The translations under genes were made by a program, and so were the position numbers. Below the pieces are notes generated by a model. The model saw only the letters and a program-made list of their open reading frames with translations. It was not told the origin of the DNA and did no database searches. 60,176 nucleotides of DNA from an uncultured Clostridia bacterium. Lineage in GTDB: Bacteria > Bacillota > Clostridia > Christensenellales > Borkfalkiaceae. Below, one piece after another: positions 43,605 through 52,898 of this stretch (its first letter is position 1; the number at the start of each line of letters is the position of its first letter). The stretch is from contig CALVPX010000052.1 in NCBI GenBank assembly GCA_944354265.1, positions 1-60,176 on the forward strand, read 5' to 3'.

Positions 43605-44315
43605 ATGGACAACGCATTTTCGCGCACGGCGCTCCTGTTGGGTGAGGACGCATTACAAAAACTCAAAAACTGCCGCATAGCAATTTTCGGGCTCGGCGGA
43701 GTGGGGGGATATTGCCTCGAAGCGCTAGCCCGCAGCGGGGTGGGCGCGTTTGACTTAATCGATAACGACGTCGTCGACATAACAAATATCAACCGTCAGA
43801 TACTCGCTCTTCGTTCCACCGTCGGTAAATCCAAGACAGAGGTGGCAGCCGAACGCGTGCACGATATAAATCCCGATGCAGAGGTAAATATTTTTAATGT
43901 ATTTTTTGGCGCAGAAAGCGCGGATAAGTTCGATTTTTCACGCTATGATTATGTCGTGGACGCCATAGATACCGTTTCATCAAAGGTTCTGCTAGCGCTC
44001 CGCGCGCAGGAGGCGGGCGTAAGAATAATTTCCTGCATGGGCACGGGCAACAAGCTTGACCCCGCTGCGTTTGAAGTAACAGACATATATAAAACTTCCG
44101 TCTGCCCTCTCGCAAGGGCAATGAGGTCGCTGCTTAAAAGGGCAGGGGTAAAATCGCTAAAAGTAGTTTATTCAAAGGAGCTCCCCGCCGAAGTGGATAA
44201 CTCCGCCGCGGAAAAACGCCCGTCAGGCAGGCCTGCTCCTGCGAGTTGCGCTTTTGTCCCCTCAGTTGCCGGGCTCATCATGGCGGGTGAGGTCATAAAA
44301 GATATAACCTCCTGA
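43605..44315 (+). CDS. tcdA: tRNA threonylcarbamoyladenosine dehydratase
   Basis: 236 residues of the E1/ThiF-MoeB superfamily. The nucleotide site GLGGVGGYCLEALARSG, the DNDVVDITNINRQ loop and the MGTGNKLDPAAFEVTDIYKT block mark TcdA, which closes t6A37 of tRNA to its cyclic form ct6A in an ATP-dependent step. The Zn-binding cysteines of ThiF/MoeB are absent, as expected. The start is leaderless (see promoter). Confidence 0.92.
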   Translation: MDNAFSRTALLLGEDALQKLKNCRIAIFGLGGVGGYCLEALARSGVGAFDLIDNDVVDITNINRQILALRSTVGKSKTEVAAERVHDINPDAEVNIFNVFFGAESADKFDFSRYDYVVDAIDTVSSKVLLALRAQEAGVRIISCMGTGNKLDPAAFEVTDIYKTSVCPLARAMRSLLKRAGVKSLKVVYSKELPAEVDNSAAEKRPSGRPAPASCAFVPSVAGLIMAGEVIKDITS

Positions 44316-44331
44316 AGGGGCGTGCTTCCGC

Positions 44332-44378
44332 TTGACATTTTCCTTGCTGCGCTGTATAATAAGTAAAAACATTTGTTT
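44332..44378 (+). promoter_or_regulatory. uvrB promoter with candidate SOS box
   Basis: Perfect TTGACA (44332-44337), 17 bp, TATAAT (44355-44360). AAACATTTGTTT (44367-44378) covers the predicted start, the same position relative to the -10 as at the radical-SAM pair. A second TATAAT (44378-44383) lies 6 nt before the ATG. No ribosome site is visible in either case. Confidence 0.78.
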
Positions 44379-44389
44379 ATAATATTGTC

Positions 44390-46357
44390 ATGCAATTTAA
44401 GTTACATTCAAAATTCAAGCCCACGGGCGATCAGCCGCAGGCAATAGAACAACTCACCGAGGGCGTCTTAGACGGTATCCGCACGCAGGTACTCGTCGGC
44501 GTCACAGGCTCGGGCAAGACCTTTACCATGGCAAACGTCATCGCAAACGTCAACCGCCCCACGCTCGTCATCGCCCACAACAAGACTCTCGCCGCGCAGC
44601 TGTGCAACGAATTCAAGGAATTCTTTCCCGAAAACAGGGTGGAGTACTTTGTCTCTTACTACGACTATTATCAGCCCGAAAGCTACATTCCTTCCACCGA
44701 CACTTATATCGAAAAGGACATGAGCCTCAACGATGAGATAGATAAACTCCGCAACTCGGCAACTAGTTCGCTTGGCGAAAGGGAGGACGTAATAGTCGTC
44801 GCCTCGGTGTCCTGCATATACGGTCTCGGCGCACCCGAAGAATATTTCCGCCTCGCAATTTCTCTCCGTCCCGGCATGGAGATGGAGAGGGATGCACTCT
44901 TAAGGCGGCTAGTGGAAATTCAGTATCAGCGCAGGGATATCGACTTTCAGCGCTCGTCCTTCCGCGTGCGCGGCGACATTGTGGAAATTTTCCCCGCGTC
45001 AAACTCTGAGATAGCCATACGCGTCGAATTTTTCGGCGATGAAATAGACAGAATATGTGAAGAGGAGGCCCTCACGGGCACAATAGTTTCAGACTTAAAG
45101 CATGTGCTCATCTTCCCCGCAAGTCAGTACGCCGTCGGCAGCGATAAAATGCAGTCGGCGCTTTCCATGATTGAGCGCGACATGCACGACGAGGTAAAGG
45201 CCTTTCGCGACGAGGGCAAACTGCTTGAAGCTCAACGCCTTGAACAGCGCACTACCTACGACCTCGAGATGATGAGGGAGATAGGCTACTGCTCGGGCGT
45301 GGAAAATTATTCGCGCTATTTCGACGGCAGAAGTCCCGGCGAACCGTCGTTTACCCTTTTGGATTACTTCCCCAAGAACAATTTTTTAGTGTTCATAGAT
45401 GAAAGCCACATGACCATACCGCAGATACGCGCTATGTATCACGGTGACCGCTCGCGCAAGGAAAATCTTGTAAACTATGGCTTCCGCTTAAAGTCGGCCT
45501 ACGACAACAGACCCTTAACATTCGAGGAGTTCGATGCCCGCGTGCCGCAGCTCATCTGCGTCTCAGCCACGCCCGCGCCATATGAACTCGGGGAGGCGGG
45601 GCAGATAGTTGAACAGCTCATACGCCCCACGGGGCTTTTGGATCCCGAAGTGGAAATACGACCCACAAAGGGACAGATAGACGACCTCTTGGGCGAAATT
45701 AAAAAGGTGCTCTCCACCAACGGCCGCGTACTCGTCACCACCATGACCAAAAAGATGGCCGAAAGCCTCACCGACTACTTAAAGGAGCACGGCCTCAAGG
45801 TGCGCTATATGCACTCCGATATCGACGCACTTGAGCGCATAGACATAATAAACGGCCTGCGCTCGGGCGAGTTTGACATTCTCTGCGGCATCAACCTCCT
45901 GAGGGAGGGGCTCGACCTGCCCGAAGTAAAGCTCGTCGCCATTCTCGACGCCGACAAGGAGGGTTTTTTGAGGAGCGAAACTTCGCTCGTCCAAACCATA
46001 GGCCGCGCCGCGCGAAACTCTGAGGGCAGAGTTATAATGTATGCCGACGAGATTACGGGCAGCATGAAGAGGGCGATAGACGAGACCAACCGCCGCCGCA
46101 CCATTCAGGACGCATACAACAAGGAGCACGGCATAGTGCCCAAGACCATAATCAAAGATATAAAAATCGACCTCGGCATAACCACAAAGAAGAAGGCGGG
46201 TGATGATATAAAACTTCAGGACATCCCCGCAGAGATAGAAAAGTTAAAAGCTTTAATGAAAGTCGCCTCCGCTCAGCTCGACTTTGAGCGGGCAATAGAG
46301 ATACGCGATACCATATCTCAATTAAAAAAGAGGATGCTGCAGGCTAAAAAATCTTAA
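44390..46357 (+). CDS. uvrB: Excinuclease ABC subunit B
   Basis: 655 residues, full length. Walker [10 protein letters not shown], the beta-hairpin region [29 protein letters not shown] and the helicase motif TIGRAARN are intact. A C-terminal UVR domain (about 615-650, [20 protein letters not shown]) contacts UvrC/UvrA. It verifies lesions after UvrA loading. It is first in a uvrB-methyltransferase-uvrA run with short gaps (13 and 15 bp), so all three probably share the SOS-type promoter. Confidence 0.97.
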   Translation: MQFKLHSKFKPTGDQPQAIEQLTEGVLDGIRTQVLVGVTGSGKTFTMANVIANVNRPTLVIAHNKTLAAQLCNEFKEFFPENRVEYFVSYYDYYQPESYIPSTDTYIEKDMSLNDEIDKLRNSATSSLGEREDVIVVASVSCIYGLGAPEEYFRLAISLRPGMEMERDALLRRLVEIQYQRRDIDFQRSSFRVRGDIVEIFPASNSEIAIRVEFFGDEIDRICEEEALTGTIVSDLKHVLIFPASQYAVGSDKMQSALSMIERDMHDEVKAFRDEGKLLEAQRLEQRTTYDLEMMREIGYCSGVENYSRYFDGRSPGEPSFTLLDYFPKNNFLVFIDESHMTIPQIRAMYHGDRSRKENLVNYGFRLKSAYDNRPLTFEEFDARVPQLICVSATPAPYELGEAGQIVEQLIRPTGLLDPEVEIRPTKGQIDDLLGEIKKVLSTNGRVLVTTMTKKMAESLTDYLKEHGLKVRYMHSDIDALERIDIINGLRSGEFDILCGINLLREGLDLPEVKLVAILDADKEGFLRSETSLVQTIGRAARNSEGRVIMYADEITGSMKRAIDETNRRRTIQDAYNKEHGIVPKTIIKDIKIDLGITTKKKAGDDIKLQDIPAEIEKLKALMKVASAQLDFERAIEIRDTISQLKKRMLQAKKS

Positions 46358-46370
46358 AGAAGAAAGAGTT

Positions 46371-47111
46371 ATGGATAATTCTAAAAAATTTGACGGGCGC
46401 TCAGCCGTCTACTCTGTTGCGCGCCCGCACTATGCTGAGCAGCTGTTTGAAATGCTCTCAACTGAATACGGCTTTTGCGGTAAGCCTATTGCCGATATCG
46501 GTTCCGGCACGGGATTGTTCACCGAAGGGCTCTTAAAGTATGGCAATACCGTCTACGCCGTTGAACCTAATAATGAAATGCGCTTATGTGCGGAAGAATA
46601 CCTCGGCAGACATAGTAGTTTTGTCTCCGTCCGCGGCGACGCTTCCCATACAGGGCTTAAATCCTCTTCGGTCTATGCGGTTACTGCCGCGCAGGCGTTT
46701 CATTGGTTTGAGCCTGCTTCCTTCCGTGAGGAGTGCGAGCGCATCATGTACGGCAAATACATAGTGTTGTCATATAATTCGCGCGCCGAGGCCCCGATCC
46801 ACGATGCTGTAAAGGCTGTGAACAGGGCGCTCTGCCCGTCGTTTAAAGGTTTTCAGGGCGGCATCACCACCGAGCTCATATCCGATTTCTTTGACGGAAG
46901 ATATGAACTGAAAGTCTTTTGTAACGATATGGAGATGGACGAGGACACATTTGTAAAACGAAATCTTTCATCGTCGTACGCTCCCAAAGTTGGCGAGCAA
47001 AATTATGAAAGGTATGTTTCGGAGATAAAGAATATTTTTGCGCGCTATTCAAGCGGAGGCGTTTTAAAATATCCGCAGGTGTCAAAGGCATATATAGGAA
47101 CTATCAGGTAA
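46371..47111 (+). CDS. Class I SAM-dependent methyltransferase
   Basis: 246 residues. Motif I IADIGSGTGLFTEGLL and the acidic end of strand 2 VYAVEPNNEM define the Rossmann fold. AAQAFHWFEP after strand 4 is typical of the UbiE/Methyltransf_11 group. It has neither an N-terminal extension nor DNA-methylase NPPY/DPPY motifs, so a small-molecule substrate is more likely than DNA. Its place between uvrB and uvrA is unusual. AAGAAAGAG precedes the ATG. Confidence 0.88.
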   Translation: MDNSKKFDGRSAVYSVARPHYAEQLFEMLSTEYGFCGKPIADIGSGTGLFTEGLLKYGNTVYAVEPNNEMRLCAEEYLGRHSSFVSVRGDASHTGLKSSSVYAVTAAQAFHWFEPASFREECERIMYGKYIVLSYNSRAEAPIHDAVKAVNRALCPSFKGFQGGITTELISDFFDGRYELKVFCNDMEMDEDTFVKRNLSSSYAPKVGEQNYERYVSEIKNIFARYSSGGVLKYPQVSKAYIGTIR

Positions 47112-47126
47112 ATAATACATTCAAAT

Positions 47127-49946
47127 ATGAAAGAAGAAATTTTTGTCAAAGGCGCAAAGGAAAACAATTTAAAGAATATAGACGTTCACATTCCCCGTAA
47201 CACATTGACCGTGTTTACGGGGCTTTCGGGCAGCGGCAAATCGACATTGGCGTTCGATACCATCTTTGCCGAAGGACAGAGGAGGTATATCGAAAGTCTG
47301 TCGTCCTACGCCCGTCAGTTCTTGGGGCAGATGGAAAAGCCGGACGTTGAGTCGATAGACGGTCTCTCGCCCGCCATTTCAATAGATCAGAAGACGACAT
47401 CGCGCAATCCCCGTTCGACGGTTGGCACGGTTACAGAAATTTATGACTATTTCCGCCTGCTGTTTGCGCGCGTCGGCGTTCCCCATTGTCCCAATTGCGG
47501 GCGCGAAATACGCCGTCAGTCGGTAGATGAAATTGCCGACAGGGTAATGCTCATGCCCGCAGGCAGCAAAATAATGGTCGAAGCTCCCGTCGTCCGCGGC
47601 AAAAAGGGCGAGTATGTCAAGGAGCTCGCCTCATACAAAAAGAGCGGCTACGGCAGGGTCAAGATAGACGGCATAGTCTACGACCTTCAGGAAGAAATTC
47701 ATTTGGAGAAGAACATCCGCCACAATATTTCTGTGGTGATAGACAGGCTCGTAATTAAGGACGGCATTTTAAAGAGGTTGACCGACAGCCTCGAAAACGC
47801 CTTAAAGCTTGCCGACGGCCTCGTCGTCATCGATTGCGACGATAAGGAGGAGTTGTACTCCTCCAAATACGCCTGCCCCGACTGCGGCATCTCCATAGAG
47901 GAGATAGAGCCTCGCCTCTTTTCATTCAATACGCCTTGGGGTGCCTGCCCCGAATGTTCGGGCTTGGGCTTTACGCAGTCCATAGACCCCGACCTCATCT
48001 GTCCCGATAAAAATAAGACCCTCCGCGAGAGCGCAATAAAGATAAGTGGTTGGAACTTAGACAGCTCCACCGTCACGCAGATGCACCTCAATTCGCTGTC
48101 CAAGGCTTACGGGTTTTCGCTCGACGTTCCTGTTAAAGATTTGCCCGAAGGGGTATACGATATGCTCATGTGGGGCAACGGCGGCGAAAAGATAGCCATG
48201 GATTATTCCTCGCGCACCTTTTCAACAAGTTATAAGGCGGTATGGGAGGGCTTCGCCGCCAATCTTCAGCGCCGCTACAACCAAACTCAGTCCGACAGCG
48301 TAAAGTGGGACATTGAACGCTACATGCGCACGTCGGAGTGCACCTGCTGCCACGGCAAGAGGCTCAAAAAGGAGGCGCTCGCCGTCACTGTCGGCGGCAA
48401 AAACATTGCTGAAGTCTGCGATATGTCTGTAGACGATTTAAAGAAATTCTCCGACTTTTCCTTCTTCAACAAGACAGAGCACATGATTGCCGACAGCATC
48501 ATAAAGGAGATAGACAACCGCATTAACTTCCTTGAGGACGTAGGGCTCGGCTATCTCACACTTTCCCGCAGTGCGGCTACCCTCTCGGGTGGCGAAAGTC
48601 AGCGCATCAGGCTTGCGACGCAGATAGGCAGCGCTCTCACGGGCGTGCTGTACATTCTCGACGAACCCTCGATAGGTCTTCATCAGCGCGACAACGAAAA
48701 ACTTTTAAAGTCGCTCGAGGGTCTGCGTGATTTAGGCAATACTCTCATTGTCGTCGAGCACGACGAGGACACAATCAAGGCTGCCGACTACATTGTCGAT
48801 ATCGGCCCCATGGCAGGCGTGCACGGCGGCGAAGTGGTTGCATGCGGCACTCAGCAAGATATTATGAACGAGCCCAAGTCCATAACGGGCGACTTCCTCG
48901 CGGGCAGAAGGAAGATTGAAGTTCCCGCCTTCAGAAAGAAGCCCGACGGCCGTTGGTTCAAGGTTCACGGTTGCCGTCAGAACAACTTAAAGAATATCGA
49001 TATTTCCGTCCCCGCAGGCCTCATCACTGCCGTCACGGGCGTGTCGGGCAGCGGCAAGTCGTCGTTCGTAAACGAAATTGTCTATCCCTACCTTGCAAAC
49101 AACTTAAACGGCGCCCGTCAGAAGCTCGGTAATGCCGATTCGTTCGAAGGGCTCGAATACTTTGATAAAGTTATCGCAATTGATCAGCAGCCCATAGGCA
49201 GAACGCCCCGTTCCAATCCCGCAACTTACACGGGCGTATTTCAGACCATACGCGATTTGTTCGCCGCCACTCCCGATGCAAAGGAGAGGGGGTACAAGTC
49301 GGGCAGATTCTCGTTCAACGTTGCGGGCGGCAGGTGCGAACATTGTCAGGGCGACGGCATACTGCAAATCGCCATGCACTTTTTGCCCGATATCTTCGTC
49401 CCCTGCGAAGTGTGCGGCGGCAAGCGCTACAACCGCGAAACGCTTGAAGTCAAGTACAAGGGCAAATCCATTGCCGACGTCCTCGACATGACTTGCGAGG
49501 AAGCTGCGGAATTCTTCAAGCCCGTATCGGCAATTCACAACAAAATTCAGACGCTGTGCGATGTCGGTCTAGGCTACATCAAGCTTGGGCAGAGTTCAAC
49601 CACTCTCTCGGGCGGCGAGGCGCAGAGGGTCAAACTTGCAACAGAACTTTCTAAGCGCTCCACGGGCAAAACTTTCTATATCCTCGATGAGCCAACCACG
49701 GGTCTGCACAGTTACGACGTTGATAAGCTCGTCAAAATTCTTGCCCGTTTGAGGGAGGGGGGCAACACCGTTCTTGTAATTGAACACAACCTCGACGTCA
49801 TAAAGACTGCGGACTATATAATCGACCTTGGCCCCGAGGGTGGCGACGGCGGCGGCACTGTAGTTGCCACGGGTTCTCCCGAAGAAGTTGCCCAAAATCC
49901 TGCAAGCTACACCGGTCAGTTCTTAAAGAAGATTTTAAACAGCTGA
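47127..49946 (+). CDS. uvrA: Excinuclease ABC subunit A
   Basis: 939 residues, full length. Two ABC ATPase modules: Walker A GLSGSGKST near residue 31 and GVSGSGKSS near 640, with signatures LSGGESQRIRLA and LSGGEAQRVKLA. Zinc modules CPNC...CPDCGIS/CPECSG and CEHCQGDG/CEVCGG are intact. It recognises helix distortion and loads UvrB. No promoter was seen directly upstream, so expression should depend on the uvrB promoter. Confidence 0.97.
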   Translation: MKEEIFVKGAKENNLKNIDVHIPRNTLTVFTGLSGSGKSTLAFDTIFAEGQRRYIESLSSYARQFLGQMEKPDVESIDGLSPAISIDQKTTSRNPRSTVGTVTEIYDYFRLLFARVGVPHCPNCGREIRRQSVDEIADRVMLMPAGSKIMVEAPVVRGKKGEYVKELASYKKSGYGRVKIDGIVYDLQEEIHLEKNIRHNISVVIDRLVIKDGILKRLTDSLENALKLADGLVVIDCDDKEELYSSKYACPDCGISIEEIEPRLFSFNTPWGACPECSGLGFTQSIDPDLICPDKNKTLRESAIKISGWNLDSSTVTQMHLNSLSKAYGFSLDVPVKDLPEGVYDMLMWGNGGEKIAMDYSSRTFSTSYKAVWEGFAANLQRRYNQTQSDSVKWDIERYMRTSECTCCHGKRLKKEALAVTVGGKNIAEVCDMSVDDLKKFSDFSFFNKTEHMIADSIIKEIDNRINFLEDVGLGYLTLSRSAATLSGGESQRIRLATQIGSALTGVLYILDEPSIGLHQRDNEKLLKSLEGLRDLGNTLIVVEHDEDTIKAADYIVDIGPMAGVHGGEVVACGTQQDIMNEPKSITGDFLAGRRKIEVPAFRKKPDGRWFKVHGCRQNNLKNIDISVPAGLITAVTGVSGSGKSSFVNEIVYPYLANNLNGARQKLGNADSFEGLEYFDKVIAIDQQPIGRTPRSNPATYTGVFQTIRDLFAATPDAKERGYKSGRFSFNVAGGRCEHCQGDGILQIAMHFLPDIFVPCEVCGGKRYNRETLEVKYKGKSIADVLDMTCEEAAEFFKPVSAIHNKIQTLCDVGLGYIKLGQSSTTLSGGEAQRVKLATELSKRSTGKTFYILDEPTTGLHSYDVDKLVKILARLREGGNTVLVIEHNLDVIKTADYIIDLGPEGGDGGGTVVATGSPEEVAQNPASYTGQFLKKILNS

Positions 49947-49963
49947 TTTTGCCTTGTAATAGT

Positions 49964-49986
49964 GCTTCTATGTCAGGCATAGTACT
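49964..49986. repeat. Dispersed palindrome copy 3
   Basis: GCTTCTATG-TCAGG-CATAGTACT, 19 of 23 matches with a perfect right half. It lies just after uvrA. Confidence 0.55.
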
Positions 49987-50022
49987 ATACACAACCTGTG
50001 TTTAAGGCTGTTTTGCCGTATT

Positions 50023-50070
50023 AATTTTGCACCCGCGGCCATTAAATGGCTGCGGGTGCAAAATTTTTTG
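50023..50070 (+). terminator. uvrA operon terminator
   Basis: Arms TTTTGCACCCGC and GCGGGTGCAAAA with an additional GGCC/GGCT-containing inner part, followed by TTTTTTGG. Confidence 0.88.
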
Positions 50071-50111
50071 GGGCGTAAACTCTTGTTGCGTATTTTGTAA
50101 AGGGTGTGTGG

Positions 50112-50140
50112 TTGCGCATTTTTCGTCATTCGGATATAAT
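50112..50140 (+). promoter_or_regulatory. Promoter of the XRE membrane regulator
   Basis: TTGCGC (50112-50117), 17 bp, TATAAT (50135-50140). Confidence 0.7.
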
Positions 50141-50170
50141 TTAATTGAGAATTAAATAGGCGGTGACAGT

Positions 50171-51088
50171 ATGAACTTCTCTCAAAAATTTTTGGAACTA
50201 AGAAAAAATTCGGGCCTGTCGCAGGAAGAAGCTGCCGATAAATTAGGTGTGTCCCGTCAGGCCATTTCCCGTTGGGAGCAGGGCACGGCCTACCCCGATT
50301 CCTTCAATCTGCTGCAGATAAGCAAGCTCTTCGGGGTCTCTGCCGATTACCTTATAGACGATGAGCGAAAAAGCGACGAAAAAACTCAGCCGCAGGAATT
50401 GTCGAGTAGCGGGAGGCAGAGCGATGAGGTAGTTCAGTCGCCACAGTTGCCCGATGACGGTAGAAGGGCGCTCAGAGCGGCGGCGTGGCCATATCTTACT
50501 GCATGCGCCATATGCGTTGTTTTGCTCAATATAATCGGCATCGTCGTAGCATTTTATGCAAATGCGGCAGCGGGAACGGTTGTGTTATCTTTTACGGCAG
50601 CGGTTGCAATAGCCGGCATAGTGGCAGCGGCAATTATTTATCGCCCTGCGCCCGTCCATAAAAGTGGCAATATAAGCGCTGAGCGTTCGGGCAGAACTTC
50701 GCTGTATCTCTCTTTAATGGTGTGCTTTCACATAGGTGCGCTCATTCTTGAGCTTGTCGGCTTTGTCCTTTTGTTCTGTTATAGCGATGCCATTCTCACA
50801 AATCTCCTTACAGGGTTTGGTGTGCTTTTAACGGTCGCAGGCTGCATAACGTTTGAATGCGTATTTCATAGCCGACCCGTTCAATTAAGAAAGTCTTTGC
50901 GCAAAAAGTATTACCGTATCTCCGTTTGGTTATTCTCGCCGTTTTTAATAATGAATGTGTTGTTTGTCATAGCCATGAACAGCGGAGGGCATGTTGTCAT
51001 CGGCGGCGTAATCGTCGGCTCATTAATAATATATGTTGCGGTGTGCGTGCTCGTCACTCTCCTTTTGCGCGAAAGAAAAAATAAATAA
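50171..51088 (+). CDS. XRE-family regulator with C-terminal membrane domain
   Basis: 305 residues. An N-terminal Cro/C1 HTH (about 1-65, SQEEAADKLGVSRQAISRWE) is followed by a polar linker rich in Ser/Gln (about 66-100) and then six hydrophobic helices to the C-terminus. This is a common Firmicutes architecture in which a DNA-binding domain is tethered to the membrane; the signal is unknown. GGCGGTGA precedes the ATG, and a hairpin (51095-51128) follows the stop. Confidence 0.88.
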   Translation: MNFSQKFLELRKNSGLSQEEAADKLGVSRQAISRWEQGTAYPDSFNLLQISKLFGVSADYLIDDERKSDEKTQPQELSSSGRQSDEVVQSPQLPDDGRRALRAAAWPYLTACAICVVLLNIIGIVVAFYANAAAGTVVLSFTAAVAIAGIVAAAIIYRPAPVHKSGNISAERSGRTSLYLSLMVCFHIGALILELVGFVLLFCYSDAILTNLLTGFGVLLTVAGCITFECVFHSRPVQLRKSLRKKYYRISVWLFSPFLIMNVLFVIAMNSGGHVVIGGVIVGSLIIYVAVCVLVTLLLRERKNK

Positions 51089-51094
51089 GTTCCA

Positions 51095-51128
51095 AGTGTG
51101 GCGGCGCTTTTTAAAGCGCCGCCACACT
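51095..51128 (+). terminator. Hairpin after the XRE membrane regulator
   Basis: Arms AGTGTGGCGGCGCTTT and AAAGCGCCGCCACACT with a 2-nt loop. There is no clear T-tract, so termination strength is uncertain. Confidence 0.65.
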
Positions 51129-51193
51129 CGCACAAAACAAAATGCTCTTTGAATATTTTGATATAAAGTCATAATTTCAAGGAGCGATTTTTT

Positions 51194-51703
51194 ATGCCTA
51201 AACCTCTCATAGCCGATAAGCCTTATCCTTCTACAGAAGGAATTTCACCCGATTGCAGGGCGCTGCGCTTAATTTCGCCTGCATATGCCTCGTCCACGGG
51301 CGAACTCAATTCCATTCTGCAGTACAACTATCACGCTGTAATGTTCAACGGAAAGGGGTTGGATGAATACGCCGAACTTATAGACAGTATTGCCGTTGCC
51401 GAGATGATTCATTTAAAGCTGCTCGGCAAGCTCATTTTAGCGCTCGGCGCCCAACCAATTTACACGGCGTGTCCGCCCGCGGCATTCAACTTTTATTCGG
51501 CAAAGTTCGTAAGCTATTCGCGCTCGTTGAAAAACATGATCGAGGACGACATAATTGCAGAGCGTCACGCCGTAATGAGCTATGCGCACATGCTCGACCG
51601 CCTGCGCAACGACAGGGTGAGTGCGATTATTTCGCGCATTTTGGAGGATGAAAAACTGCACCTCAAAGCATTTACCGAGCTTCTTAACAAGATAAGCGAT
51701 TGA
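51194..51703 (+). CDS. Ferritin-like di-iron/manganese protein
   Basis: 169 residues, predicted four-helix bundle. Metal-ligand pattern of a ferritin-like fold: Glu37, then Glu70-x-x-His73 (AEMIHLKLLG), a Glu in IIAERHAVMSY, and ExxH in EDEKLHLKAF. The spacing recalls rubrerythrin/Mn-catalase-like proteins, including CotJC-type spore proteins, but the protein is shorter than Mn catalases and lacks a rubredoxin domain. It probably handles oxygen or peroxide, or stores metal. AAGGAGCG precedes the ATG. Confidence 0.78.
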   Translation: MPKPLIADKPYPSTEGISPDCRALRLISPAYASSTGELNSILQYNYHAVMFNGKGLDEYAELIDSIAVAEMIHLKLLGKLILALGAQPIYTACPPAAFNFYSAKFVSYSRSLKNMIEDDIIAERHAVMSYAHMLDRLRNDRVSAIISRILEDEKLHLKAFTELLNKISD

Positions 51704-51728
51704 CAACTTACCCGCGATATTATAAAAT
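51700..51728 (+). promoter_or_regulatory. Promoter of the FAD-protein pair (leaderless)
   Basis: TTGACA (51700-51705), 17 bp, TAAAAT (51723-51728), then 6 nt to the ATG at 51735. The -35 overlaps the stop codon of the ferritin-like gene. Confidence 0.78.
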
Positions 51729-51734
51729 AAAGCC

Positions 51735-52898
51735 ATGCAAAAGTACGATGTGGCAATTGTCGGCGGCGGCGCTGCGGGGTTGACCTGTGCGCTCATGCTC
51801 AAGCGTAAAAATAAAAATATTTCTGTCGCGGTCATCGACGCGTGCGAGCGCCTCGGCAAAAAACTCGCTGCTACCGGCAACGGGCAGGGCAATGTTTCCA
51901 ACAGCAACCTCTCCGCCGATAGGTACCACGGCGGAGGCGCCGCCCTCGCCTATTCCACAATAGGCAATAATTATGGATTGCCGTCGGAAATTTTTAACTG
52001 CCTTTTCACGCAGGACGGGGAGGGTAGAATTTATCCCTCCGGTCGGCAGGCATCTGCCCTTGTCGACAGTCTGCTCCGAGAGCTCAATTTATACGGAGTG
52101 CGCATAATAAATCCCGTCCGCGCCGTCGAAGTCAAAAGGGGCTTTACCTTAAAATTGTCAAATGGCGATGCAATTGCTGCTGGGCGTGTAGTGCTTGCCT
52201 GCGGAGGCAAGGCTCAAAAACAATTCGGGACGGACGGCTCGTCGTACGCTCTCGCCCAAAGTATGGGGCATAAACTCACCGCGCTCTATCCGTCGCTCGT
52301 GCAGTTAAAGACTGATACAACGCATATAAAGACCTTAAAGGGCATACGCGCCGACTGTGTCGTCTCGGCGGTCAAGGGAGGAAAGGTTTTGGGCAAGGCT
52401 CGCGGCGACGTTATCTTCACCGATTACGGCGTTTCCGGCAATGCAATTTTTAAAATTTCTTCGCTCATTGCGGGTCGGGATGGCGTCATCCTGAATATCT
52501 CCTTTGTCCCCGAAGTTAGCATGGAACGCATTGTGACTGACATAAATAAAAAGGCCGCATTGGGCTATCCTCACGGCGAGTTGCTCTCAGGAACACTGCA
52601 TAATCAGATAGGCAGGGCGGTAATTAAGAGGAGCGGCGACAGCGCTGAGGAGATTGCCCGCACGGTCAAAAATTTTACGCTCAATGTCTTGGGTACTCTC
52701 GGTTTTGACTATGCGCAGGTCACACGCGGCGGAATCAGCTGTGAAGATATCGGTAGCGATATGCAGAGCAAGCTCGTCAAAGGGCTGTATCTTGTCGGCG
52801 AATATGTCGATGTCGACGGCGACTGCGGCGGTTATAATCTCTTATGGGCGTTTGCAAGCGGCAAGCGCGCCGCCCAAAGTATTGCGGAGGGATTATGA
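51735..52898 (+). CDS. FAD-dependent oxidoreductase, HI0933/BaiN family
   Basis: 387 residues. The dinucleotide fold DVAIVGGGAAGLTCAL, the family motif KLAATGNGQGNVSN (GNGRCN/NxTN block) and the C-terminal GLYLVGEYVDVDGDCGGYNLLWAFASG are diagnostic of HI0933-like flavoproteins. One member, BaiN, acts in bile-acid 7-dehydroxylation in C. scindens, but most have no known substrate. The start is leaderless. The stop overlaps the next FAD gene (ATGA). Confidence 0.9.
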   Translation: MQKYDVAIVGGGAAGLTCALMLKRKNKNISVAVIDACERLGKKLAATGNGQGNVSNSNLSADRYHGGGAALAYSTIGNNYGLPSEIFNCLFTQDGEGRIYPSGRQASALVDSLLRELNLYGVRIINPVRAVEVKRGFTLKLSNGDAIAAGRVVLACGGKAQKQFGTDGSSYALAQSMGHKLTALYPSLVQLKTDTTHIKTLKGIRADCVVSAVKGGKVLGKARGDVIFTDYGVSGNAIFKISSLIAGRDGVILNISFVPEVSMERIVTDINKKAALGYPHGELLSGTLHNQIGRAVIKRSGDSAEEIARTVKNFTLNVLGTLGFDYAQVTRGGISCEDIGSDMQSKLVKGLYLVGEYVDVDGDCGGYNLLWAFASGKRAAQSIAEGL

